NCBI RefSeq assembly: GCF_016086655.4
Contig: NC_052143.2
Location: 21,963,886-22,027,885 of the forward strand
DNA from: Lepeophtheirus salmonis
Taxonomy: Eukaryota; Arthropoda; Copepoda; Siphonostomatoida; Caligidae
Reading direction: 5' to 3'
DNA: 64,000 bases
This document shows, piece after piece, positions 44,579-56,976 of this stretch. Position numbers and translations under genes: made by a program. Position 1 is the stretch's first letter, and every line of letters begins with the position of its first letter. A model generated the notes under the pieces. The model did not search any database and was not told where the DNA came from. It worked only from the letters and a program-made list of their open reading frames with translations.

Positions 44579-46477
44579 TGTTAATTGTAATGTTTAGATT
44601 CTTTAGCAAATAAAAAAATAGACCTCCTTGGTCTTCTCTGTAATTTTCTTATGTTGAAAAAAATTGAAAGAATAAGTATATTTTGGAGAAAATGTTCAAC
44701 AACTTTTCAAAGATTGTTTATTTTTCAAAATTTAGCATTTTCTAAAATATAACTATTTTAGAAAAACAAACAACTTTTCAAAACAATTTGAAGAGTTTTC
44801 CTGAAACTAATCTTTTCTTCTCATGTTTTGTTCAATAGTACAAAATCATGAAGCAATCCAAAGTACGTCCAACCTATTTTTCTGTCCAAAGAAAACTGCT
44901 TATGAAGAATGTCTAATATTGCTAACTCACATTATGAAAAGGTGTATTCACATAATTAAAAAAAGTTGAGAATATAATTTCAAATTAAAAATTACATTTT
45001 CTTTTTGATCAGAGTAGCACATAACCCTTAAAATATATACGCACGAAACTATTTTTTTTTACATTGAAAGTTTATTGAAGTGCTCGAAAATGAATCTAAG
45101 AGAAGATGTCCATACTAATTAATTATTCTTTAGATGGGTAAAAGGAACTTGAACCTATGATATTCTAAAATTGGGATCTTACAATAACTTGCACTAGAAA
45201 TACATATGTTAAGTTTTAAAATGAATTCGGTTTTCACAGCGTTGCTGTATATTTGACTTTTTTTGTAGAGATGCAAATTATTATAGCAGAATTCCCTAAC
45301 AATTAACCACCAATTTGTAAAATTTGAGTTAAGGGATAAAGTTAAATTTATTTTTAAAAGTTTCGACTTCAATACGGCAACAACATAAATTATTTGACAA
45401 AACTACATAGACAAAAGTTATTACAGTAGATAGATACACTTCCTGCATAAGAGTTTCAATGAAGGCTTTCCCTTATCCCTATCGAAAATAAAGATTCTAT
45501 GATGGAGTTGCATTCTTGCATGAAACTCCTACTCAAATAATGTACCACGAGCTTCAGCGGGGGAAATTAGAAGGATGTTAAGACACTCACATTTTCGTTT
45601 ATTTTAATTGAATAGGTATTATGTCTAATTCAATTGATGAGTAAGAAAGTCATTATAACTGATTTTACATTCATATTTGTATCGGTTAACTCCATTTGTG
45701 ATGTTAAGGGTTTAAAAGTTATAATAAAAGTATAGCTCTATATTTTAAATATATCATGAACGCATTTTTTATCAAGATAATAATATACTTTTATTAAAAT
45801 ATTATTAAGCTAAGAACTTTTGTCATGCTCATTTTTTTTGCCTATTTAGATAAAAATCGATTTAAAAATCAAAATTTTCGTTTAAAAAATAAGTTGACGA
45901 GTTAAATATTCTTTTCTTATTTCAAACATACGAAATATATTAAACAAAATATCTTTGAAATTATTGAAAAAGTTAATTAGTTTACCTATTTCAACCATGA
46001 ATACATCTCAACAATCTAAAAATAGAAATTTTTAACAAAAATTACTAACTTTTATGTAGTTTAACAGATTAAAGTCATTTAATGTGAAGAATCAAAGTAA
46101 TATTCTTTTTAAAATAAATTAATAATTTTCAATAATTTTCTAAATTTAACTTTAGTTTTTTTTTTTAATGTTATTAAAAAGGGTAATGAGAGTAAAATTA
46201 AGCCTAATATTTTAAGTTGAATCATGGAAAATTTGATTTGTTATTTTTACTCAAGTATTTATTTTATTCAAATTATAAGTATAGTAAAGGGAAATCAATC
46301 ATTTTTCAAATAGATGGCTCTAGTAATGTGAATCTCAAGTGTGATCGATTCATGGTAGATGATGTTAGAAAGGTATGATTTCGTACTCAAAAAACTTAAA
46401 ATACTGTTTAAGATTGTTTGAGCGTGCATCAAATATGGACATCAGCAAGAGAAAATACTATATATTTTACAGTTTTT
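44579..46477. other. AT-rich intergenic DNA, no gene seen
   Basis: No recognisable gene. The 80-codon minus frame at 45130-45372 shows no motif. Confidence 0.4.
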
Positions 46478-46700
46478 CTATGATAAGGGTGAAACACAAG
46501 CCAGTTGATTGTGTATGTAAACAGTATTTATTGTTTTGATTGTTTTGATTCTTGGAAAATTTTGTCTTCGTCTATTCCGGTGAATTAACTTTGAAGTCAA
46601 AGATACACCACGCTCTGGAAGCCTAATTGATGAAAATTTGGATTAATTAATGGAAATCATCGAGTCTAACCGTATTGATTGCCAAGGAGAGAAACATTAA
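46478..46700 (+). pseudogene. Mariner transposase N-terminal fragment
   Basis: YDKGETQA is followed by a gap and frameshift, then FEVKDTPRSGSLIDENLD, a stop, and LMEIIESNR. This resembles the F-x-V/L-KD-x-PRSGRP linker between the two helix-turn-helix motifs of mariner transposases. No catalytic domain follows. Confidence 0.6.
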
Positions 46701-47371
46701 TAATAATAATAAAATACAATAAAAATAATAAGTTTTTTCTTATACTCTTCTTAGATAAATATTTTATATGCAAAATAGTTAGATGTTAAAAATAGAAATT
46801 ACCGTAAAATCTAGATGAAAGAAACTGCTATTTTTCGAAAGAAAAGTGGTATATATTCGTATTTTTCCTATATCCAAAGTACATAAAAACCACTATTTTT
46901 ATATACTTATGTGAATAATCTAATACAACCAAATTTTTACTCCATTATTCTTTTTACTAAACCCATTACAATTTAATCTCATCTTACTGTGTTTCAAAGT
47001 GTTAAAAATGTCAGATATTTAATGAAGGAGTTATAGTACGTGGCTTATTTTTTAAGATAACATATAATTATACATTTATACGTGATATCTACGGGTATAT
47101 TAATTATATCAATCAGATAGTATTCTTTCCTTGACTAATATATACTTAATTACTTTTAAACTACAATTTTTTTTGTTGATTAAGGCCTTTCATTCAAAAG
47201 AAATGATAAAAATAAATATGGTGTACAAATAAAACAGTTTCAATTAATTGATATCTACCAATCTTTTGTTAGAAATATTTTTTTTCATCATTAGAAAATA
47301 AAGTATGTATAAATTATTTCTAAATAGAAAAAGAAATAATCAAATATACGTAATTTTGTCCTTGTTTAATT
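46701..47371. other. AT-rich intergenic DNA, no gene seen
   Basis: No recognisable coding or repeat structure was seen. Confidence 0.4.
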
Positions 47372-49242
47372 AGACATTTGTATCCACAATATTTGTATCT
47401 TATTTTTTTTTGCATCCAAGACAATTGTATCCATGACATATGTATCCACGACATTTTTAATCATGACATCCCATATATCTTAGCTCATAGTTTACTATAT
47501 GTATAAAAATTGAATATGAACACATTCCGACCTGATATACTATGTAATTAAAGTTAGTACTAATGATTTGACACCACATATTTTTTTAAATTAATTTTGT
47601 ATTTTAAATATTATCAGCCAAAAGTGATAGATATTCTTTTTTGTCCGTAATGTCATTGTATTTTACACATATATTTGTCATTTTTCTTTGCATGTCCCTT
47701 ATCCTTGCTCTTCTTGATGACCCCACAATCCCATCTTCATTTATTCGGACGCTAGATATTTCAACCCTCCACTTTTGTCGTGCTAGCCCATCTTGTGTGG
47801 GTTATGACAGACCACAATGACTCATTCCTACACGAAGTAGCATTCAATGCACTATTAAATACTTCCACTGCATTGTTTGTTATTTTTTCACCTTCTTGAA
47901 TCCTTTCAAAGTGGTTCCAAAGAACATGTTCTATTCGTTGCCTTGAGTCCTGCCATGACGATTGGTTTTTACAATGTACGTAGCCTCGAAGTAGTCATAG
48001 AAATTGTCGAACTCCTCCTCTAAATCAACATTCCTTGAATACTCCCAGTTAACTATTTCTTTCCATACTTGAACAATTTCTTGGAGAGGCACAAAGACCA
48101 TGGCCATCATAACTTTAAGCAGCCTGCCCAATTAAAAAATCTTGATTCACAAGCTTTTTTGCCCCCTTCTTGGCTATCTGATCAGTCACTGCTTTCTTAA
48201 AGTGAAGAGGCAGGTTGATACGTCAGTATTTGGTAATACTTACTGCACAGACTTAATGGCAGCAATCTACATGTCCAGCAACTTCTCTGATGGCCCATGC
48301 ACAACATACTCCTTGATGACGGACCACATTTTTACATATGTCAATGTTTCCTTGTTGTGCAATAATGCAAACATATATTTACTTTAATGGATATGGGCAC
48401 TTTCCATCAGCCATGCATAGACTCGACGATTTGATTAGCCTTTGTCCAAAACTTGACACAAGAATAAGCATTCTTGCACCTTTAACATCATCCTTGCTGA
48501 TGTAATCTGCAAAATTGCAGCAATCTAGCTCCTGCCGATATCTCCTACAATAGAAAAAATATATGATGGAAAAATCTATAAATAAATATTTGCTGTAAAA
48601 TAAGTTATCCTGAAGGATTGAGGCATTAACTGGATAACATCTTCAAATGAGAAAGGCAATGGGGGAAGACCTCCAGTTATTTGCCGTCTCATTTGAATCA
48701 TTCTTCTGATGCTGCCGTCACTGGATGTCATGTTGCAATGAAGGTTTCGTAACTTATTTGAAATGTCAAGCATAACTCGTCTTGGAGGGACCGTTGGGTT
48801 TTTCGAAGCATTCTGCAATTGTTCTTCGACCACCTCCATTGACATTAACTCTTTTATCCCAGCAAGATGATTATGGGAAGACTTGTAAATAATCCTAGAG
48901 ATTTTGTCCTTCTCTTCCATGGTCTTGGTCACACTTAAACAATTATATTCTCTGTACTTCCGACACCGCCACCCTTATCATCCCCCTCCTGCTCCCCATC
49001 TTATAGTATAAATAGTTTTCATCATCACGTAGATTTGATGTTTTTCCCATTTTTCAAATATCTAGGAACGACGTCCATATTTTATTATAAAAAAATGCAG
49101 GTTGACAAAATAAAATTAATAAAACATGTAGATACAAAAGTTGCCCTTATTTACTGTGGGTACAAATGTAATGGATAGAAATGTCTCACTTATTTAATGT
49201 GGATACAAATGTCACAGATACATATGTCTGGATGCAAATGTG
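47372..49242 (-). mobile_element. MULE-type DNA transposon with repeat-bearing inverted ends
   Basis: The left end region (47372-47470) contains several GACATTTGTATCCAC-like units. The right end region (about 49125-49242) contains the same units in reverse orientation (GTGGATACAAATGTC). They bracket a FLYWCH/MULE coding remnant on the minus strand. Tandem short units in the inverted ends are an unusual but consistent structure. No target duplication of 8-9 bp was recognised. Confidence 0.65.
47604..48971 (-). pseudogene. FLYWCH zinc finger-MULE transposase, disrupted
   Basis: From 48971 the frame reads WRCRKYREYNCLSVTK and ends IIYKSSHNHL, a FLYWCH-type W-C-C-H-H zinc finger. A helical linker with RRMIQMRRQ and LPPLPFSFEDVIQLMP follows. 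After stops and frameshifts, CMADGKCPYPLK (about 48400) resembles the first catalytic aspartate of MULE transposases. The frame at 47931-48131 has MMAMVFVPLQEIVQVWKEI and YFEATYIVK. NNAVEVFNSALNATSCRNESLW then matches the NNS-VE-x-WH region. The C-terminus ends LLADNI at a TAA (47604-47606). Multiple breaks indicate a dead copy, although the FLYWCH and C-terminal parts are well preserved. Confidence 0.75.
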
Positions 49243-49543
49243 GCAGAATATTTTTCTGTTAAAAATGTACGTAAGATCAGACATTTAAATTTTTTAACAA
49301 AATAGGATTAAAAAAGCAAAAAATGAAAATTGAGTTTCAAACACTAATGTGTATTACCCATGAATTGTAAGTTTGTAAATTGTTTTTCTTTTTCGATATT
49401 GTAATTTCTGTGTTTTCGATGTTTATTACTTGATTCGTTTTTGTACTACTTATGTACAATTATGATTATTTTGGAAAATAAAGAAATTAAGAATGCCATT
49501 TCAATATATTATAATTTTTTATTTTTATTTCTACTGGGCTATA

Positions 49544-49806
49544 CTTTGACGTTTGCAGGCACATAGGACTCAAAAGGCTTTAGTCCCAATACATACAAAA
49601 AAAAGTGGGTGAATAATCTTAGGTTTTTGAGAAAAAGAAAAAAATTTCAATGGAGAAACAAAAATTTTAAATTGAAAAATTGAAAACAGGATGAAGAATT
49701 GAAACAGGGTGGAACTCTTTCTCTAAAAAAAAGTTATTTCAATAAATTTTGGTGTCGAAAAAAAAAATTTCTTTTCAAAATAGAAAAAATAATTGCAGAC
49801 GCCTTG
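49544..49806. mobile_element. Short-element family A, copy A12 (263 bp)
   Basis: Left end CTTTGACGTTTGCAGG, right end TAATTGCAGACGCCTTG, flanks CTATA and TTATA (4 of 5 match). The interior carries AGGCTTTAGTCCC and an A-rich core. Confidence 0.6.
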
Positions 49807-51674
49807 TTATACTATTCATTTTATAAGCCTGATCTGAGATGAATAAATAAATATTTTTTGCTCTTTTGAAGGGATTTATTCACAGACCTTATTGAATAAA
49901 AAGTAATAATTCAAAAGAATGATAAATTTATTCTTCAATAAATTTCAAAAAATGACTCATGTAATATACATGTAAAAAATTGTTGAATAAAATGAAAATA
50001 GAATCTCCTTCTCTTTAAAAACTAACGATTACTTTTATGACGTCATTGATGTTTTTTAAAGATAAACAAATGATTAATGATGTGTGCATGTAATGTAGAT
50101 AATCAGTGGGGTCACTAGCCTCTCCATTCCAAATAATAAAAGCTATTAACGCTCCTGTAAATAAATAATCCCTAAAAAAATTATAATTTTTCTTTTATGA
50201 AATATACTATATCGGCTACACATATACGGTCAAAACAAATTTTGTTTTGAGACTCAATAGTTTTAAGCCCTTTAAGTTAAACTTTTAAAGAATGATACAA
50301 TCAAGCCATATGATAAATGAATGTAGAAACATTTAATCAATGGAATTAAGTTTGATTTTTAGTATTACAAAAGAACATGGAAGGCTAATAAATATTTCAT
50401 ACATAGCTATGAAATATATTATTTGCCACTAAAATAAACGATTGAGTACAAAAAAACTGATAAAATTATAAACTTCCATTATTTAAAACATATTTAATTT
50501 ATTTTTTTGACAAATTATTTTTAACTTTTGTCTGGTTTAACTTTACTTTTTGCTTCATATGTATTTTTACATTTAAAAAAAATATAGCATGTGCAATTTT
50601 ATTGTTTTTGTCCTGTTTTTTTTTTTTTTTAATTTCCAAAACACAACTGCTGTGATACATGTTTCTATAAGGGTAAAACATGGTATCAAAAAAAAAAAAA
50701 ATGCAATGCATTTACTAATGCAATGTAAGTTAATATTACTATTTTGCAATAAATATTTTATGGGCTTTCCAAATTTTTTTTTAAAGAAAACTATTTGAGG
50801 ATTATTTTTTTCATTTAAGAATTTATTTAGATATGTTTGTTTCTTTGTAAAGCCTTGTTAATGTAACTAGGCATTTTGTTTTATTTTATATAAAGATGAT
50901 TTTTTTTTTTGCAAAGTTTGATTCGAAGGTTACCAATTCATAATAGATCTTCTAATATAAAAAAATTGATTTTTTTATATTACCATGATTTTATATTTAT
51001 AAATGAACAACAGCTTGTAATGCTAATTAAGGGACTGTTTTAAAATTTTCTTATTGTGGTTAATATTTGTAATTAGTAACCAAAAACCCGTTATTTTAAT
51101 ACTTATAAGTAAATACTTATATAATCATTTGGTGAAATTGTATGAAAATGTATTAAAATTTTTAAATAAATAAGTGTTATGTTACTTTTGATGAAGCTTA
51201 ATAAATTTTAGCATAATTTTTTTGCATGCCCACCGAATTTCTATTGAAAGAAACCCTTCAAAACCTGTTCACTGTTCTGAAAAAAATAATATTACTTCAT
51301 TATACTTTTACATATAGTATATGTTGTAACCCATGGTCTGATTAATTTCTGAATGAAATATAAATATTCGATATATTTCCATTTTTTAGACTGAAAACAG
51401 ATATTTCAAAATGGAATCACTAAAAAATACAAAATGGAATTAAAATCCTTGGTGATGCATATTTTTAAAGAGATTGTTTATCAAATTATACGTTGAATAT
51501 TTTTCTATAATATAAGCTATGCCTTTCTTTATCACTATATATTATGAATAAGTTAGAAGGGCCTGAAGAAGATTGTTCTTTTTCATTATTTTTCAGCCAA
51601 AAAAGGGAAATATATCGAGTTCAGAACAAGATATAGATACATAAAAATTCGTTTTGTTTTGATAAAAATACCGA
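49807..51674. other. AT-rich intergenic DNA, no gene seen
   Basis: Long T and A runs. The short frames at 50499-50798 are Lys/Phe-rich chance products. Confidence 0.4.
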
Positions 51675-51935
51675 CAGAAGTCTCCTAGCAGTTGGCAGTC
51701 TTCAGCACCACCTTTTACGCCGTTAACGAGAAGGAAGAAGGGTTGTGTCAAAAAGACCAAATCGGACCCGAAAGATTCAAAGAAAACATCCAAGACCAAT
51801 TCTCTCATGTCTATGATCGCCCATGCAAGAAATATCGAGGTTTCATACGAGACTGTCCAGATAACTATCAAAAAAGTGGGAGGAAAGGGCCTTGTGAGGG
51901 TGGAGAGGTCACTTTTAAGACCGTCAACGAATAAT
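51675..51935 (+). pseudogene. Mariner-like transposase N-terminal fragment (group 1)
   Basis: The frame reads SLMSMIAHARNIEVSYETVQ and KKVGGKGLVRVERSLL, corresponding to the helix-turn-helix and following segment seen at 16600-17398 and 29070. It then ends in RPSTNN and unrelated DNA. No terminal repeat was found nearby. Confidence 0.7.
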
Positions 51936-51989
51936 TTTTGTAGGGAGTTAACGCCCCCAGGGCCTATTTAATAATCAACAAAAGAGAAG

Positions 51990-52265
51990 AAAGAGCTCAT
52001 TTATTTATTCTTCTAATCCCTAAGTTTGTCTCTAACAGATCCTTTTTACATATATTACTTATATCAATACTGTTTTTCTCGGGAGTTATAAGTGAACATA
52101 ATTGAGGATCATCATCGGAGTAATTAAAGTCTATATATCTTTGCTATGTACGGAGTGTGATATTTGTTTATTTCCTCCTCTCACAACGGGTTGCAGCTGA
52201 TCTATTAAAACGTTATAATAGTAACCTGTTATACTCCCAAACATTCTTCAAATTGTCAGGGTGAC
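51990..52265 (+). repeat. Repeat family C/D, 3' part
   Basis: ATCATCGGAGTAATTAAAGT, TTGTTTATTTCCTCC, GGGTTGCAGCTGATCTATTA and CTTCAAATTGTCAGGGTGACCA (the last as CTTCAAATTG plus TCAGGGTGACCA) match the blocks at 58450-58655 and 22540-22695. Confidence 0.55.
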
Positions 52266-54189
52266 CACATTAATTTTATATTTTATTTTTACATAGCAGC
52301 CATACATACCTACCTGTAATTATGAATCACAGTCCATTACCAAGATATTTAATGACTTTTTGTGCAACTTAGCTTTATATCATATTAACTGTATTATTTA
52401 AAGTTGAATCAGGACTGAATTCCACTTTCAAACTCCATTTTTGGAAATCACTCATCCTTAATTCAAACATCAAAATTACTGCATACTAAATTTATATGTA
52501 AAATGTTATGTAATTGTATTCCGATATTATGATTAAAAAAAACAAAAACAAATAAAAACCACTTTTACTCATAGTGTAACAAAATACAAGTATATTGTAG
52601 ATCATACTTTACACAAATACAACTTGGGTTAATTAAGTAATTAGTTATGCAATATGAAACAAAATATTCCATTATTGAGCATACGTTATTTTATTTCGTT
52701 ACAACGAATATATACAACCATTCCTTACTCAAGTCATTCACATCAACATTCAACCAAGTATCCAGCAATCATTATTATTTTATTTGTGTAGGTGAACTAG
52801 CTAATCTATTTTAATTTTTCATAAAACTTTTTACGACAATAAATGGGTCGTTTATGTTTCAACATTTATTTTAATAACTAACGGTTCAAGAAATGAACAT
52901 CATTTTATACTGTTTCATAAAATTTGCACTCAATAAAACGTTTAAAGTTACTAAAAATATAATATATACCTATGTAGGAAAATAGAAACAGGCTGTGGAA
53001 TATATACTCGTAATAACACTTCAAAATTTTACAAAAAAAGTATAGAATTTGATATGTTTTTTTTGGTAGAATATCTATTACAAACTACGGACAGGAATTC
53101 AACAAGTTCAATTTGTATATATAATATTTATATCTTGATTCGTATTCATTGGATAATGTTTGAAGAAAAGGGGAAGGGATAATTTAGATTCTTATAACAT
53201 CAGACATTTTTTTACTCGTCCTCCCCTCCCTACTTCTTGTTCATCACTCTATATTGCAAATTTATAGATTTTTGCAAAGTTAGTACTTTTTATTCTATTC
53301 TTTTTTTGTGCATCGATGCTATAAAAATCACTCATAAAGACGATAGAAACAGTTCAATATCAATACAACCACCTTGGTTTCCTCTCCCCCTTTTTTGTTT
53401 TATTTTTGTTGCTCATGACGTAAAGAAGATGTACACTTCAAGACTTTTTACAAATTGTGAATGAAAAAGAAGGAGGAATTCGTAGTTTTCCCCCTTATAT
53501 TTATTCATAGCAAACATGTCAGAACATGTAACTACGTATATAATTTTATAATTTGTTGCTAACATGGAAGATGAAATAGTGATATTGATAATTCAATTGA
53601 TCTATTATATATTTTGAGGGATTGACGACATCTCTAAGTACACACGTTCCTTCTTCACAAACATTTTTTTGTTTTGTTGTTATTATATTTTCAGATATCA
53701 TTTTACCATAATTTAGAAATATGTAAAGTACAATAAAAAAAGTATAGATTAATAAGGAGAAGGGATAGGATTTATGTAGATAAAAAAATATTTTAATGAT
53801 TTGAAAAGGAAAAAGTTTGATGTTTATGTTCTTTTTTAGTAATTATATTCATTCTTTTATTGATCGTCGCGTTGGTAATATCTGACCTTACCATTTGGCG
53901 AAAATTTGGTAAAAAATAAATAATATCATCATAAATATGATATTATATGACTACATTAATATTATTGTAAATGTAAATGATTCTGCTCCATATCGCAGTA
54001 ACACAATTTATCTCCCTAAATTAATAATGTAGCAGGCAGCTAATATCAACAAGGGTCTTATTTTCAGTATTACCATATTATTCGCTCCCGCCCACTCCTA
54101 GCGTTCTACAAAAATCCTTTCACCTCTAATAGATTTATTTTGAGTTGTTCGTATTAATAAAGAAGGATAAGTAGAAAGAATGAACCTAA
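52266..54189. other. AT-rich intergenic DNA, no gene seen
   Basis: No supported gene or repeat terminus. The frame at 53237-53464 shows no motif. Confidence 0.4.
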
Positions 54190-54199
54190 ATGGATAATA

Positions 54200-55040
54200 A
54201 CATTATCTTTAATATGTTCGTACTCGATTGACTTTAGATCATAAGTCATCTAAATTCAATAAATATGCTTAAGTCGCAAGTATCCACCTGCTATATATAT
54301 ATAGACACGATGGGGACCCAAAAATTGCAAAACAAACTGGTTTTTATTGAACCAAGAAAAAAAATTCAAATTCGTTTGTGAAATGTTTAAATATTATATT
54401 TAGCTATATTTTTTTAAAAATGTTCTCCTTCACAAGCAATAAATGCAACGACACGTTGGCGAATAGATTGGAAGCTATTGACTATAAAGGCCATGTCCAT
54501 GGGGCACTACGCTGTCGTCATGGCAGCTCGGAGCAAATCCAGATTTGTATGAGAGATGCAGGAAACCTTCTTTTCCAAGTCGTCTCAAACTACCGAGAAA
54601 ACGAGACTGAGATCAGGGATTGAGGAGGGCCACATAGAGGCAAGTCAGAAGTGACCCATATTATTGCTGCAGAAGCTTTGGTTGTTCATTGTCCTAAGGG
54701 GTTTTTACTGACTTCTTGATGTTATAGTGAGTTTGGGCGGGGATGTCAACGTACTTTGCATTCTTTTTAGCACTAAAACTGACCTTGCCTTTTTTGTTGT
54801 TGATCCAACATTTTTACACTTAGATACACTGGATAGCTCCAGAACATGTTAATTTTTGTTTCAGCTGTCATTTGGTTGCGTAATGAAACCTCATAATTAA
54901 AAAAAAAGATATGATTGCATTTAAATGATACTGCAAGTTGCGATCCCCAACTCTCTCTCTATATATATATAGCAGGTGGATATTTGTAATGCCCGCATGT
55001 TTATTGAATTTACATCCCTAAAGTCAAGCCGAGTAAATAC
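54200..55040 (-). mobile_element. Element with long (about 85-100 bp) inverted ends carrying a mariner 3' half
   Basis: 54281-54304 (TATCCACCTGCTATATATAT...) and its exact reverse complement ending at 54982 form a perfect 24-bp core. Homology continues outward on both sides: AAATTCAATAAATATGC matches the reverse complement of GCATGTTTATTGAATTT, and TACTCGATTGACTTTAG matches that of CTAAAGTCAAGCCGAGTA. The inverted ends therefore span about 85 bp or more. Inside, on the minus strand, 54415-54800 encodes a mariner C-terminus: IPDL, LEKKVSC, NLDLLRAAM and SFQSIRQRVVAFIACEGEHF, with stops. Confidence 0.7.
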
Positions 55041-55099
55041 TTTAATTCGTAATATAAATACATCTGTAAATTTGTAGTATCTGCATAAATTACAAACAT

Positions 55100-55235
55100 C
55101 ATGTAGTCTCTAGAGGTTTCCATCAAGAAGGAGTGGACCAAGCTCGAGTCTGACTATATAGTCTAGGCCTGCAAGGGATTTAGCCCTCATATTGAGGCAA
55201 TTATTAGATCTGAGGGCTCACATATGTTATAAAAA
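55100..55235 (+). pseudogene. Mariner transposase C-terminal fragment
   Basis: VSIKKEWTKLESDYIV, a stop, then ACKGFSPHIEAIIRSEGSH. This matches the final helix region (EW-x-M-x-ED-x-I then CK-x-F-x2-RLEAVI-x-AEGGH) of Tc1/mariner transposases. It is isolated from any catalytic domain and is on the opposite strand to the remnant just before it. Confidence 0.65.
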
Positions 55236-55728
55236 ATGTGCGTAGCACTATTTTCGGATGATTTTCTGAAATAAATGTCCTCACAAAACCTCTTGTTTAT
55301 ATTTTAATCTTGAAAAATTGAAAGAAATAAAATGTGAATCACCACATAAGATCCACCATGTATATTTTAACAATATCAATCAACATTGAATTTTTATTCA
55401 TAATAGCATAACGTTAAATAAATTGTCCAAAAATGTGTTTTTTCTTATTTAAAGTCGTTTCTTTACAAGATCTACAATTAAACTAACTTCAAATTAATTT
55501 AAACAAATTTTGTCAGTACGGGGTATTATAACTTCGGGAAGGAATCTTTTTTTATAGTTTTATATAGTCAAATGTAGAATCTTTTAAAATAAGATCACAA
55601 TTTTAAAAACTATATTGCCTATAGGTAGCGTTAAATCGGTCCTATGACTTTATTCCCAATAAGTACTTTTTTCTTGCCCTTTCGGTCCTTTTTTTATTTT
55701 CTTCACTCTTAACTACAATTGAGGAAAA

Positions 55729-56976
55729 TCGGTCAATAATTCCCGGGCCTACCTATCAGATGACGCCACTAACAAAATATTTTTCGGAATTAAAAACGTT
55801 TAAAAGGTTACTGACAAAAATTTCATGACGTTGGGTTTATTATTTACCGAGTTAAGTTGGTTTAAGTGACACTTTTCTTGTGATTCTTACAAACGATGGA
55901 TTCAAAGCAATTTTGTATGTTGATTTATCATTTCTTTTTGATGGGAAAAAACACCGTTGAAGCACAAGCTGGGCTTGAAAATGTTATCCGTACTCTGCCC
56001 CATCGAAAACAACTATCAAACGATGGTCATACGGCCACTGATAATGCTGAACGGCCTGGTCGGCCAAATGAGGGGGTTATTCCAGAAAACATTGAAAAAA
56101 ACCCTGAAAATTATCATGGGCAATCTTAAAATGAAGTTGCAAGAGATAGCTGACACTCTGAAGTTATCAAAAGGTAGTGGTTACACTATCATATACGAAC
56201 ATTATGGTATGAAGAAACTATTTTCCAAATGGGTGCGTAGTTTTATCACACGAGAGCAAAAGCAACAATGAGATAATGATGCAAAGAGTTGTTTGGAGAT
56301 GTTTACACGAAATAAGAAGGAGATTTTGCATCGGTACAATGGATGAAACATGGATTCACCACTTCACTCCATAATCAAAACGGCAGTCTCCTGATTGGTG
56401 TGCAGACGGAGAAAGCCGTTCAAAGACTCAAACATCAGCTGAGAAGGACATGGTCTCTGTATTTTGCGACTATGATGGAATTTTAATCCATTGACTACTT
56501 AGAACATGGAAAAACAATCAACAGTGACTATGATATTGGTTTGTTGGATCGTTTGAAGGCCGAAATTACACAGAAAATACCTCATTTTAAGAAGACAGAG
56601 CTGCTCTTTTATCAAGACAATGCACCGTGTCACAAGTCACTAAAAATAGTCGCAAAGTTTGTCTAATTGGGGTTCGAATTACTACCGCACCCTCCTTATT
56701 CTCCATATCGGTCCCCCAGCGACAACTGACTCTTTGCAAAACTCAAAAAGATACTCCGTGGAAAGATATTTGGCTCAGATAAGGAAGCGATTGTCGAAAC
56801 TGAAGCATATTTCGAAAATCTCGATAAATCTTCCTATACTCATGGGATCGAAAAGCTAGAGAAACGTTGGAATGATTGTATCATTCTAAAAGGAGATTAT
56901 ATTGATGAATAAAAATGAATTTTGACAAAAAAAAAACACGTTGTTTTCCTATCTAATCCCGGGACTAATTGACCGA
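55729..56976 (+). pseudogene. Nearly full-length mariner element, inactivated
   Basis: The ends CGGTCAATAATTCCCGGG (left) and CCCGGGACTAATTGACCG (right) are inverted repeats. The transposase begins at about 55896 (MDSKQFCMLIYHFFLMGKNT) and passes through NAERPGRPNEGVIPENI, MKLQEIADTLKLSKGS and SKWVRSFITREQKQQ. TMDETWIHHF (first Asp, about 56335) and YQDNAPCHKS (second Asp, about 56612) follow. It ends with GIEKLEKRWNDCIILKGDYIDE at about 56910. The third catalytic motif reads YSPYRSPSDN, so the SPD aspartate of the D,D34D triad is replaced by Tyr. Frameshifts and stops also break the frame. Family size (about 345 aa) fits. Confidence 0.88.
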
